A stretch of DNA of 64,000 nucleotides from Endozoicomonas sp965199185 (GCA_965199185.1 CBDAQW010000018.1:62001-126000), one strand, 5' to 3'; numbered from the stretch's first letter, positions 36,046 to 44,626 are shown. The notes: a model not told the origin generated them from the sequence alone. Program-made: numbers and translations.

Positions 36046-36276
36046 ATGGCTCGAACACTTACCATTAGCCTTGGATATGAGCTCCAAACCTACGCTCAGA
36101 CACTGCTAGATTCCGGGGCTTATTCTTCCGTGAGCGAAGTGATGCGAGATGCACTCAGAAACCTGAGAGAACAGAAAGCGTCTTCAAATCTTGAAAAGCT
36201 ACAGCGTATGATTGATGAGGGCGACAATAGTGGCACACCTGTTGATCTTGAAGTGGAACAGTTTTTTCTCGAATGA
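36046..36276 (+). CDS. parD: ParD-like antitoxin
   Basis: The 76-residue protein has an N-terminal ribbon-helix-helix DNA-binding domain (TLTISLGYELQTYAQTLLDSGAYSSVSEVMRDALRNLRE). A flexible acidic C-terminal tail (EGDNSGTPVDLEVEQFFLE) would wrap the toxin. This is the standard ParD/CopG antitoxin layout. The gene is complete, but its toxin partner immediately downstream is truncated by an insertion sequence. It is now probably an orphan antitoxin that still can bind its own operator. Confidence 0.82.
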   Translation: MARTLTISLGYELQTYAQTLLDSGAYSSVSEVMRDALRNLREQKASSNLEKLQRMIDEGDNSGTPVDLEVEQFFLE

Positions 36277-36292
36277 AGCGTCGTGGTTAACA

Positions 36293-36493
36293 GTGTCCCA
36301 AGCTAAGCAGTACCTTTTCAGGCCCGCGGCTGAGAAGGATTTAGAAGGAATTTATGACTATACACTCAAAAAGTTTGGTGAAACCCAGGCAAATGTTTAT
36401 ATACGAGGCCTGTTTGATGCTTTCGACCGAATTATGCACTCACCCTTACTAGCAAGGCATATTGATATGAGCCAATACTACACGACACCTTAA
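36293..36493 (+). pseudogene. parE: ParE-like toxin, 3' part lost at IS630 junction
   Basis: GTG 36293 opens a 66-codon frame matching the N-terminal two thirds of ParE/RelE toxins: FRPAAEKDLEGIYDYTLKKFGETQANVYIRGLFDAFDRIMHSPLLARHID. Family members have about 95 residues and end in a beta-strand core that carries toxin activity. Here the frame stops at TTP-stop exactly where the insertion sequence begins. The missing end is not visible on the other side of the element, so a deletion accompanied or followed the insertion. Probably inactive. Confidence 0.78.
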
Positions 36494-37594
36494 TATGTAT
36501 CATGTTACCTCCGATGTAGAGGTATCCATGAGCAGAGTTGACGGTCGCAAAGTATCCCATGAAGTACGAGAAAGTATCCGGTTCGAGGCTATTCAAAAAT
36601 GGTTAGACGGTGCTTCTGTCCAAGCACTTTCTGTCGAATACAGCACAGATAGATCCTGTATCTACCGCTGGATTGATCGTTACAAAAAAGGTGGCATGGA
36701 GGCGTTAAAAACACGCCCCATCGCACACAGTAAAAACGCCAAACTCTCGCCTGAGCAACGAGAGACACTCTCAAAGATCATTCTCACCAAAGACCCAACG
36801 TTTTACGGTTTTTATAAAGCACTGTGGTCTCGGGACATCATCGCAGCGGTGATCAAAACAGAGTTCAACATCACCATGCATCCTGCCGCTGTCAGTAAGA
36901 TGCTCAGAAAAATGGGTCTAACGCCTCAGCGGCCAGTGCGAAAAGCCTGGTCAGCAGAGCGAAAAAAAAAGTACAGGATTATTTGGATACACGTTATCCA
37001 GCTCTTCGTAAACAGGCGGAAGAGGAAGGGGCTATTATCTATTTCATTGATGAAGCGAGCATACGTTCTGACTATCACTCCGGTACAACTTGGAGCAAAA
37101 AAGGTTATACGCCAACTGTCACCAAAACTGGCGCGCGCTTTGGCATCAACATGATCGCCGCTGTCAGTGGTGAAGGACACATGCGCTACATGACAATTAC
37201 CGGCCGCTTTAATGCGGATGTCTTCATAAAGTTTCTGAAGCAAATAGTCGCATCACATGATCGTCCTGTAATGATCGTAACCGATGGTCATTCTGCACAC
37301 AGCGCCAAGAAAGTCATGAAATATCTCAAGAAAGAAGAACGGCTTCTTGACATACAGCTACTGCCACCCTACTCACCGGAACTGAACCCTGTTGAACTTG
37401 TCTGGAGTGTTCTGAAATCAGGGCATATTGGCCGTATGGCATTGAAAACCAAAAAGGCATTTCTCCGCGCGGTGAGTTCTGGACTTAAATCGTTGCAGAG
37501 GAAGAAAAAGAAAATTCTGGGATTCTTTCGGGCGGAACATACGGCTTATGCTTGTCTTGAAAAGACTGTCGCATAGCGTAAACGCATATCAATA
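36491..37594 (+). mobile_element. IS630-family insertion sequence (ends approximate)
   Basis: This ~1.1-kb element carries a two-frame transposase. The left end disrupts parE and the right end disrupts trbC. Candidate terminal repeats are weak: TTAATATG at the left and the complement of CATATCAA at the right, next to TA dinucleotides as expected for IS630 targets. Boundaries are therefore good to about 10 bp only. Confidence 0.75.
36528..37576 (+). CDS. IS630 family transposase made by -1 frameshift
   Basis: The first frame (from ATG 36528, or 36495) encodes a helix-turn-helix part: WLDGASVQALSVEYSTDRSCIYRWIDRYKKGG. The second frame, open to 37576, encodes the DDE catalytic part with YFIDEASI, VTDGHSAHSA and PPYSPELNPVELVW, which supply the Asp, Asp and Glu. 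The frames join at the heptamer A-AAA-AAG (36965-36971), a classic -1 slippery site. After the slip the sequence reads KKVQDYLDTRYPALRKQ, the expected family continuation. The frameshift is thus probably programmed rather than a mutation. Confidence 0.85.
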
Positions 37595-37921
37595 GATAGC
37601 AGGTATTTCACATACGCCGTTAGACCAAAATACATTTGGGTTCAGCTCAACCGTAATGTCGGCATTAACTTTATTCATTCTTTGATGCCAACGCCTTAGG
37701 AAGCCACTTAAGCCCTGATCGTGTGGTAGAAGCCCGCGGAGAACTAACGTTACTTCAGGAGCTGGCGATTGCATGATATCCAACAAAGTTGATTCGCAGA
37801 GACTCTCTGAAATCAGGAGTTTGATGTCAGGCTCACGCGTTGCCCAAACGTCCGGGCACTGCTGCTGAAGCATAAAATAGAAGGCAATGAGTATGGGTTT
37901 AGCTATTTTGAAGGATTTCAT
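37589..37921 (-). pseudogene. trbC: truncated TrbC-like F-type pilin assembly protein
   Basis: The 110-residue frame shows the TrbC/TraW-type thioredoxin-like pattern: IKLLISESLCESTLLDIMQ, then VTLVLRGLLPHDQGLSGFL and VELNPNVFWSNGVCEIPAI. The family normally continues for many residues after the IPA(V/I) turn, but here the frame ends at IY-stop, where the IS630 right end starts. F TrbC has about 212 residues. The cysteine in the N-terminal QQQCPDV is also visible. Identification is by motif pattern and by the neighbouring traL and traE. Confidence 0.68.
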
Positions 37922-38012
37922 TGGTATTTGGCATCAGTGATGTGGCATGAACTCATTAGAACCAGTAATGAGGGGAACAGCCTGTTTAATAAACCGATTT
38001 GAAAGGACTTTT

Positions 38013-38351
38013 ATGTACAGAGTGTCCGTATTCCTAAGTATTTTTCTTTCACTGTTTTCACCAATAGTGGCGGCATCTGATCGAGATGATGATGTCCTCG
38101 AGTCATATCTGGTTTATAAGCAAGATGAATATTGGCCTAAAACCTATAAATTGGTGAGATCAAGAAGGGCTATTCAGGAGTATTCACGGAATAACCTGAG
38201 TTATGAAATATGGCGACTTATTGATGTTGAAAACGATCAAGTCGTTGCTGCCAACTTGCCGGACCGAGTAGAAGTATCGAGCGATTATAAAACCGTCGTA
38301 TTTTGTGGAACGGTATATATCATTTCCCTGCTTTTAAAAATGTATTTTTAA
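38013..38351 (+). CDS. orphan small secreted protein
   Basis: I do not recognise this 112-residue product. ATG 38013 follows AAAGGA with good spacing and opens a clear signal peptide (MYRVSVFLSIFLSLFSPIVAAS). The mature part begins acidic (DRDDDVLESYLVYKQDEYWPK) and ends with a hydrophobic VVFCGTVYIISLLLKMYF. The 3' end runs into the integrase remnant on the other strand, so the last codons may be a deletion-junction product. AT-rich island gene. Confidence 0.5.
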   Translation: MYRVSVFLSIFLSLFSPIVAASDRDDDVLESYLVYKQDEYWPKTYKLVRSRRAIQEYSRNNLSYEIWRLIDVENDQVVAANLPDRVEVSSDYKTVVFCGTVYIISLLLKMYF

Positions 38352-38457
38352 AATGAAGTTGAGTCGAGCGTAGCATTTGATCTGTCTTTCAGGACGTTCA
38401 TTATCTGCTAGCTTGACTGCAAATCATTCACGACTGACTTGCTCAAAGGCACTGCCT

Positions 38458-39715
38458 TGTGCAATGACAGGGCAATCTCATTTGGCACTAACATACTTTG
38501 CCCTGTGACATTAAAACAACTCAAAAGGTATGGCATTCTCCACCCTAAGACTAAGGATGCCATATATGACCCTCTTGGATGCATTTTCCGAACTGACTGA
38601 AATTCGTGCTGATAATCATCGTTATCCTCTGCCAAACCTTGTTTTCATAGCTGTTTGCATGATCACTTGTGGCGCTGAAGACTGGAAGATGGTCTCAGAA
38701 CTTGCCAAGAAAAAGAAATCCTGGCTAAAGCTTCATATCCCTCTTCCTCATGGCGTCCCATCTCATCACACATTTATTCGAGTTTTTGAACGACTTGATC
38801 CAGATGAGTTTCGCCAATGTTTTATAACCTGGGTTAAACAAATTGCTGAGCGTACTCATGGTGAAGTCATCGCTATTGATGGAAAAACACTGCGTCGCTC
38901 ATACGATAAAGGTGATAACAAGGCCGCTATCCATATGGTCAACGCATGGGCCAGCCAGACAGGTATGGTACTTGGGCAACTTAAGACAGCAGCCAAGTCT
39001 AATGAGATAACCGCTATTCCAGCACTTCTCGATATGCTAGAGATCAGCGGGTGCATTGTCAGCACTGACGCTATGGGCTGCCAAAGAGCGATCGCTGAAA
39101 AAATCAGAGATAAAAATGCGCACTACCTGCTGGCTGTAAAAGGAAACCAGCCGCACCTACACGATGATATCAAGCTTTATCTTGATGATCTGGCGACAAA
39201 GGAAAAGCTATCTGAAAGCGCAAGTTTTCATGAAACGATAGAAAAAGGTCATGGACGAATAGAAATACGTCGCTGTTGGACAAGTACTGATATTCATTGG
39301 CTTGTCCAGCGTGAAGACTGGAAAGATCTCGCTATGATAGGGGTTGTTGAAGGTGAGCGTCATGAAGGTGATCAGGTGAGTATTGAGCGTCGATATTTTA
39401 TTTCTAGCCTAACCACAGGTGCCAAGCACTTCATGAATTCAGTGCGATCTCATTGGTCGGTGGAGAACAATCTGCACTGGGTACTCGACATTGGCTTTAG
39501 AGAAGACGAGTGTCGTATTAGAAAAGGCTTTGGCCCAGAGAATATGGCGATATTCAGACAAATAGCTCTAAACTTGCTGAAGCAGGAGACTACCTTAAAG
39601 CTTGGCATCAAGAACAAGCGCATCATGGCGGCAGCGGATGACGAATACAGAACACTGCTGCTTCAAGGAATTATTTGAAAGTTAGTGCTAAATGAGATCG
39701 CCCTGTGTGCAATGA
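38458..39715. mobile_element. ISAs1-family insertion sequence with 10-bp target duplication
   Basis: The element spans 38468-39705 (1238 bp). Its 25-bp terminal inverted repeats (38468-38492 and 39681-39705) differ at two positions; both begin CAGGGC and end GCACTAAC. It is flanked by perfect direct repeats TGTGCAATGA (38458-38467 and 39706-39715). Intact ends, a perfect duplication and an intact transposase indicate a recent insertion. The target was a phage-type integrase gene. Confidence 0.95.
38566..39678 (+). CDS. ISAs1 family transposase
   Basis: The ~370-residue DDE transposase has the ISAs1 (DUF4338/DDE_Tnp_1-associated) layout. An N-terminal segment PYMTLLDAFSELTEIRADNHRYPL and GAEDWKMV precede HGVPSHHTFIRVF. 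The catalytic Asp is in VIAIDGKTLRRSY, a second acidic site in IVSTDAMGCQ, and YLLAVKGNQP follows. The C-terminal Glu lies in HWSVENNLHWVLDIGFREDECR. ATG 38566 lies inside the terminal-repeat boundary; 38557 is an in-frame alternative. The frame is intact, so the element is probably active. Confidence 0.93.
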   Translation: MTLLDAFSELTEIRADNHRYPLPNLVFIAVCMITCGAEDWKMVSELAKKKKSWLKLHIPLPHGVPSHHTFIRVFERLDPDEFRQCFITWVKQIAERTHGEVIAIDGKTLRRSYDKGDNKAAIHMVNAWASQTGMVLGQLKTAAKSNEITAIPALLDMLEISGCIVSTDAMGCQRAIAEKIRDKNAHYLLAVKGNQPHLHDDIKLYLDDLATKEKLSESASFHETIEKGHGRIEIRRCWTSTDIHWLVQREDWKDLAMIGVVEGERHEGDQVSIERRYFISSLTTGAKHFMNSVRSHWSVENNLHWVLDIGFREDECRIRKGFGPENMAIFRQIALNLLKQETTLKLGIKNKRIMAAADDEYRTLLLQGII

Positions 39716-39948
39716 GTGCAGCAGTTTTCTTGTCTCTTCGATGTGTTATAGGGGCGATATCTGAGGCAATGAGTTTTCGTGCGTCATATCGTTTCAGTCG
39801 AGCTTCTTTCAGACTGACTTCGGGATAGACCCCCAAAAGGTTCCGGATCAAGACGGACTAGAACGAACCAGAACAGACAGTAATTTTGTGGTAGGGCTTG
39901 GTATATAAGGGGAAAGGAGTTAAGAAAGGACTAGGCTGGACGAAAAAC

Positions 39949-40024
39949 TGGCTCCCCGAGCTGGACTCGAACCAGCGACCCAATGATTAACAGTCATTTG
40001 CTCTACCAACTGAGCTATCGGGGA
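39949..40024 (-). tRNA. tRNA-Asn (GTT)
   Basis: A 76-nt cloverleaf on the minus strand with acceptor TCCCCGA / TCGGGGA, anticodon GTT in GACTGTTAATC, and encoded CCA. Its 3' end points towards the integrase remnant, the usual layout of an island integrated at a tRNA gene. Confidence 0.96.
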
Positions 40025-40036
40025 AAAGCTGTGATC

Positions 40037-40064
40037 ATCATACTCATCTCGTGATCGGAGTCAA
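40037..40064 (-). promoter_or_regulatory. promoter of tRNA-Asn
   Basis: On the minus strand TTGACT (40059-40064) is 16 bp from TATGAT (40037-40042), 13 bp before the tRNA 5' end. Confidence 0.75.
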
Positions 40065-40142
40065 GGAGAACGGCTTTTAGATTTATGGCACCCTATGAAC
40101 AATCATATCCACAGTACAAACCTGCTCGGTAAGAACACACGT

Positions 40143-40721
40143 TTACTCATCAGGATACCGACCCAAAGCATATTGCTCACCCCGGCTGGAAATCAACAGC
40201 TCTACCTGGTTGCCGACCTTCTGCTCCACTCCTTTTGCAATCAACTGATAAAACACGTTGCGATGCAAAAGCGCATCCAGCTTGTCCCTGACCCGGATAT
40301 AAGGAGAGGGCTCACCAGTTACAGCATTTTCCATAACTCGTAAGGGATGTTCAGTATCCAGTATCACCCGATCTCCTACATTAGTAGTGAACACTATTTC
40401 CACTCCTTTATCACCGGTTCTTTGCACCATGCTAGTGATAACAAAAGGGGCATCATCCACTTTGATTCGAACCTTCTCGACTGGCGTCACCAGATAATAA
40501 CAACCATCGTCATCGTGACGGAGAACCGTTGAGAATAAGCGAACCAGTGCTGGCCGGGTAATTTCTGACCCCATATAAAACCAGCGACCATCCCGGTGGA
40601 TATGTATATCAATATCTCCACAGAAGTCCGGATTCCAACGATGCACCGGAGGGAGTTCCTTGCTTTTGGCAAACTGCTGCAGGCTTCCGGCGATGGATTC
40701 GGCAGATGACGTCTTGGACAT
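40143..40721 (-). CDS. DUF1285 family protein
   Basis: The 192-residue cytoplasmic protein belongs to the DUF1285 family by its pattern. It has PPVHRWNPDFCGDIDIHIHRDGRWFYMGSEI, then RPALVRLFSTVLRHDDDGCYYLVTPVEKVRIKVDDAPF and a C-terminal PYIRVRDKLDALLHRNVFYQL. The function is unknown; the family is widespread in proteobacteria. It is complete and lies outside the decayed island, leftward, divergent from the YiiX-like gene at 40841. Confidence 0.88.
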   Translation of the reverse strand: MSKTSSAESIAGSLQQFAKSKELPPVHRWNPDFCGDIDIHIHRDGRWFYMGSEITRPALVRLFSTVLRHDDDGCYYLVTPVEKVRIKVDDAPFVITSMVQRTGDKGVEIVFTTNVGDRVILDTEHPLRVMENAVTGEPSPYIRVRDKLDALLHRNVFYQLIAKGVEQKVGNQVELLISSRGEQYALGRYPDE

Positions 40722-40840
40722 GGAATACCTCGGGTACCTTTCTTGTTATAAAACAGAAGTCTTTTTGTAATCGGGCGATTATAACCTTAGAGAAGCCACA
40801 ACCGTATCAATCACACTGTTGACAGGTTCAGGAAACACCT

Positions 40841-41773
40841 ATGGAACTGCTTAAACCGCTGGCCAGGATGCTAACCCGATGGCTGATGCAGAAAGACAAG
40901 GATGATGCCTTACCTTTGTGTGATTTTGAACGTATTCGTCATGAAGTAAAGCCCTGTGATGTACTTCTGGTTGAAGGCAGCTCTCGTGTTAGTCAGGTAA
41001 TCAAGCGAATTACCCAGAGCCCCTGGTCTCATGCCATGCTGTATGTTGGACGCATCCATGATATTGAAGATGAACGAATTCGTGAAATTGTACGAGAATC
41101 CTACGATGGTTCCCCAGATGAACAATTAATTATTGAAAGCGAACTAGGTTATGGAACCGTAGTACATCTTTTGAGTCGTTACGAAGATGAACACCTCAGG
41201 ATATGCCGACCCAATGGATTAAGTTATGGTGATAGCCAGCAGGTATTGCATTATGCGGTCAGTCGCCTGGGATTAGATTATGATGTTCGCCAGATTCTTG
41301 ATCTGGCACGTTTTTTCTTCCCTTACGCCGTATTGCCAAGACACTTGGGCTCTTCTTTATTCCAGTATTCTCCGGGACAGGAAACCAAGACCGTCTGTTC
41401 CACTATGATTGCCGAAGCGTTCAGCTTTATTCAGTTTCCGATCTTGCCGCTGGTAAAGCACGATAATGAATCCGGCGTACAACTGTTCCAGAGAAACCCA
41501 AAACTCTGCACACCCAGTGACTTTGATTATTCACCTTACTTTCAGATCATCAAATATCCGTTTCTGGATTATTCACACCATTCTGATTACCGACTTTTGC
41601 CCTGGCATGGTCATGGCTCTCTGGATGGACGTGAAGCTGATTTTTATATGTCCAGCCAACAGATGGAAGAGTTGCGACAGCTGAAGCCGGAGCAGCCACC
41701 GGCACCTTCAGCCGACATTCTGGCGAATAATACAGACAGCCAGCCTGAAAATAAAAAGCCCACGGCTCATTGA
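40841..41773 (+). CDS. YiiX-like permuted NlpC/P60 (papain-fold) hydrolase
   Basis: The 310-residue protein has the circularly permuted NlpC/P60 pattern. The His is in QSPWSHAMLYVG near residue 65, and an acidic residue in IIESELGYGTVV follows. The Cys comes late, in TKTVCSTMIAEAF near 187. The first block KPCDVLLVEGSSRVSQVIKRITQ is typical of the YiiX/YebB group. Members cleave amide or thioester bonds, with substrates mostly unknown; some are lipid or peptidoglycan enzymes. There is no signal peptide, so it is probably cytoplasmic. The C-terminal 40 residues are Pro- and polar-rich. Confidence 0.8.
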   Translation: MELLKPLARMLTRWLMQKDKDDALPLCDFERIRHEVKPCDVLLVEGSSRVSQVIKRITQSPWSHAMLYVGRIHDIEDERIREIVRESYDGSPDEQLIIESELGYGTVVHLLSRYEDEHLRICRPNGLSYGDSQQVLHYAVSRLGLDYDVRQILDLARFFFPYAVLPRHLGSSLFQYSPGQETKTVCSTMIAEAFSFIQFPILPLVKHDNESGVQLFQRNPKLCTPSDFDYSPYFQIIKYPFLDYSHHSDYRLLPWHGHGSLDGREADFYMSSQQMEELRQLKPEQPPAPSADILANNTDSQPENKKPTAH

Positions 41774-41920
41774 GTCAGGAGTATAAAAAGCAACGAACTT
41801 TTAAGCTTCAATATTATTCGCAATCGATCTTAGTAGTCGGTGGATGCATCCTGATTTTACATCATAATAGTTCTGGTTGATTTGGGGTAATCAATACCTT
41901 TGGTGTATGAATAGTTGTTT

Positions 41921-44425
41921 ATGCCATTCCTAACGGTCTTAGCCGGTCGCATATCCCCCCCAGAACGACAGTTTTTTTCTGGAAGGCTCTTATATGGACT
42001 GTTTGATTCTCTACATGACGTACTAATTCAAATATACGGTGGAAGAGTGTTAACCATATCATTCAGGCAGCTTTGTTCGATTTTATTTTTAAGTATGCAG
42101 TACAGTTCATCTGTATTTCCGGCGGGAGGACTTATGGCTCTGCCGCAAAGTTACATGGCATTCAGTCAACTGCCCCTGGGTATTTTATCTACTGATTTTT
42201 ATAATAAAAAATTTTTTCCAGCTCAGCATTCTGATAAAAAGTCAGATCAGGTTCTTGCGGCACATTTAAACGAAAACAGTCTGGACACAACAAGTCATCA
42301 TTATGCAGATGTCAAGCACTGGCTTATTCCTGAAAGCAGCACGCATTTCAAATCAATGTCGGCGAAATTCGACCAGATTGTTGCTTATAGAAAACCATCA
42401 AATGATCAGGCATTCCTTCTGTTTCTGTCAGAAAATGATGGCGCTATTCGTCTTTATATCAAAGCCGTTTTGCCTGTCCCACTTTGGGATGCCAGCCTTC
42501 TGCTGCAAGCATCAATCGAACTGTTATTAACACTATATGCTGCCCATGAAGAGGAGTGGGATACAGAGCCAGCGCCTTCAGAGGGTGTAGCTGTGTCTGC
42601 TGCTGGTACAGGTGTTGACGATGATAGAGGGGATGGAAATGACTCACTGTCCATTGCCGATGTAATGGCAGACTTTCCGGTAAAAATTGATATTGATGAG
42701 GGTGAGCTGCATTGGTTGTATGAAGCTGTTGATCCAGAACAGCAGAAACTCAAGCAACTACAGCGTCTAATCAATAAACGACAATTGGCGTTGAAAAACA
42801 GTCATTGGGCTATGGCCCCAATTCTAAAAGATCGAATCATGCTGCTCGAAGTAGAATCCGCTACTATGGAAAAGCTCAAATGGTATCGGCAAGATTCTAT
42901 CAATGAGTTTCCAGAAGCGATCACCATCCTGACTAATGCAATGACTCACGGCAATGTAAACTGTAAACATGGTCGTCATCATCAGACCGCTGACGACCAA
43001 ACTCAGAGTGATACACCCTCAACATCAAGACAAAGCAAGTGGATCAGAAGAGGAAAGTTGACAAAATATAACGGCGATGATCCCTCTGATAATCCGGAGT
43101 TGGCACATACGCCTGAGAAAAAAATCTGCTTAGCCTGTGGTAATAAAAAATGCGTCAAGAGTGTCAGTTCTTCAGATTGCTCCTATTCTTCAGATTGTTC
43201 CTATATAGAACAATGGAGGGGGAAAGAGCTGATTCCTGTTAACGGCGTTAAACTATTTAGTGACAGCTCAGCAGATGTTCGGTTCAACAAGTATTTGGTT
43301 ATTCCTGGAATATCTCCGGAAAGATCCAGTCTGAAAAATTCACTACTTCAAGTAAGCAATGGAAACCCTTATAAAGAAGTGTTCCCATATATTGGCGAGC
43401 ATATTTTTGATGGTGTGCTCGGCTTTTTCGAACATGAAATGAAAAGTTATAACGAAATTGATAATAATTTTTACCAGAAAAGCATATATCATCAATTTCT
43501 GTTGGATCCGGAAGGTGTGATCTATAAGAAAGATGAGTCTTCTTCAGATGAAGTAAAATCCTTCATCGAATCTGCATTTAGCTTAAAATCAACTAATCAT
43601 TTAGCGGATTGTTTTAACCAAATAAGCGTAAGGAATAAAGTCCCAATTATCATCCAGATTAATTCACATTACCATAGCAGAGCAATGAGCCAAGACCTGG
43701 AACTTCATGTAGATTCTTGTTCCTATATAGCGCCTATAGTCGAGAAAGCGCTCTCTGATGAAGAAGTTATCACCAGTGACAGTGATACAGTTTATTGCTA
43801 TTTGCCACATTATGATTATCTGATTAGTCGGGTGAAATACGCTTCATCAGCTATTGAAAATGAACAAATGGTACTCTACCTGGCTCCCAAAGGACTTCTT
43901 GACCCAGTGGTAGAGAAAAAAAAGTGGGGGGACTCTCCTAGGTTTACTACGCGGGCTGTTTTGCGAACAGATAATCCATTGATTTTTCTGTCGACTATTC
44001 ATAAAAAGGAACCTGCAGCTCTTTTTATTGCTGGTATAGCGAATAAATCCAATGCTGGGTATATTGTCAACCAGAAAGCTGAATATGCATTTCAACTAAA
44101 AGATATGGAAACAATTGTACTCATTGACCGATATGACAACAATATTAAGGTTGAATTTAAAATAAGTTCTATTAAATCGCATAAGAGTAATGAAGATTAT
44201 AAGCATGCTATGCAGTTTCTGCGGAAAATGAAAGATCATTCTGATAACAAATTTGTTATTGTTCATGGGTTGGATAAGTCCAGTAAAGAGATACCTCCAG
44301 GTAGTCAGTGCGAGCGATTGATCAATATTATGAGGGTGGCGGAAATTCCGGTATTGAAAACTGAACAAGATATCAGTTCTTATGCTCAGGCAAAATGTTC
44401 GACATCAAGGTTAGTACCCAGGTGA
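41921..44425 (+). CDS. large orphan protein with Cys-rich segment
   Basis: I do not recognise this protein of about 834 residues. An N-terminal hydrophobic stretch (about residues 43-75) could be a signal or membrane segment. ATG 42134, preceded by GGGAGGA, is an alternative start that would remove it. Visible features are a charged helix near 285-325 (QLQRLINKRQLALKNSHWAM, continuing as a possible coiled coil), a Ser/Asp/Thr-rich linker near 355-405, and a Cys-rich segment near 408-430 with CLACGNKKC and two DCSYS repeats. A globular C-terminal half follows without known motifs. Low GC and lack of relatives suggest a lineage-specific gene. It ends just before tRNA-Arg. Confidence 0.6.
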   Translation: MPFLTVLAGRISPPERQFFSGRLLYGLFDSLHDVLIQIYGGRVLTISFRQLCSILFLSMQYSSSVFPAGGLMALPQSYMAFSQLPLGILSTDFYNKKFFPAQHSDKKSDQVLAAHLNENSLDTTSHHYADVKHWLIPESSTHFKSMSAKFDQIVAYRKPSNDQAFLLFLSENDGAIRLYIKAVLPVPLWDASLLLQASIELLLTLYAAHEEEWDTEPAPSEGVAVSAAGTGVDDDRGDGNDSLSIADVMADFPVKIDIDEGELHWLYEAVDPEQQKLKQLQRLINKRQLALKNSHWAMAPILKDRIMLLEVESATMEKLKWYRQDSINEFPEAITILTNAMTHGNVNCKHGRHHQTADDQTQSDTPSTSRQSKWIRRGKLTKYNGDDPSDNPELAHTPEKKICLACGNKKCVKSVSSSDCSYSSDCSYIEQWRGKELIPVNGVKLFSDSSADVRFNKYLVIPGISPERSSLKNSLLQVSNGNPYKEVFPYIGEHIFDGVLGFFEHEMKSYNEIDNNFYQKSIYHQFLLDPEGVIYKKDESSSDEVKSFIESAFSLKSTNHLADCFNQISVRNKVPIIIQINSHYHSRAMSQDLELHVDSCSYIAPIVEKALSDEEVITSDSDTVYCYLPHYDYLISRVKYASSAIENEQMVLYLAPKGLLDPVVEKKKWGDSPRFTTRAVLRTDNPLIFLSTIHKKEPAALFIAGIANKSNAGYIVNQKAEYAFQLKDMETIVLIDRYDNNIKVEFKISSIKSHKSNEDYKHAMQFLRKMKDHSDNKFVIVHGLDKSSKEIPPGSQCERLINIMRVAEIPVLKTEQDISSYAQAKCSTSRLVPR

Positions 44426-44468
44426 TTTTGTGGTGAACCGAAGAGGAAGGCTGAGAAGAGTGATGCGT

Positions 44469-44545
44469 TGGCGCTCCCGAGAGGATTCGAACCTCTGACC
44501 TATCGCTTAGGAGGCGATTGCTCTATCCAACTGAGCTACGGGAGC
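44469..44545 (-). tRNA. tRNA-Arg (CCT)
   Basis: A 77-nt cloverleaf on the minus strand with acceptor GCTCCCG / CGGGAGC, anticodon CCT in GCCTCCTAAGC, T-loop GGTTCGAATCC and encoded CCA. Confidence 0.95.
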
Positions 44546-44599
44546 CTAATATAAACCTGCAATACCTTTAGCAAAACAAGAGCTTGTATTTGGCTTGAT

Positions 44600-44626
44600 C
44601 CTATATCATCCCTGTTTTTGTGTCAA
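44600..44626 (-). promoter_or_regulatory. promoter of tRNA-Arg
   Basis: On the minus strand TTGACA (44621-44626) is 15 bp from TATAGG (44600-44605). The -35 box overlaps the stop codon of the upstream nitronate monooxygenase gene. Confidence 0.55.

Larger units (their letters stand above)
38352..39851 (-). pseudogene. tyrosine integrase remnant interrupted by ISAs1
   Basis: Minus-strand codons at 39706-39851 encode the DUF4102-type N-terminal domain of a phage/island integrase (LLGVYPEVSLKEARLKRYDARKLIA). Removing the ISAs1 element and one 10-bp repeat continues the frame exactly into AALIAQGSAFEQVSRE, followed by TGA and then FAVKLADNERPE on the far side (38350-38457). Family members have REW at this point, so a Trp codon TGG has become TGA. 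An in-frame TAG lies upstream of the domain, and the catalytic domain is missing. The gene was dead or dying independently of the IS. It lies just downstream of tRNA-Asn, its probable attachment site. Confidence 0.85.

Noticed and set aside
42750..42860. UVR-like (UvrB/UvrC motif) helix in the large orphan
   Set aside because: The charge pattern is similar but the conserved core of the UVR motif is not present; a generic coiled coil explains it.
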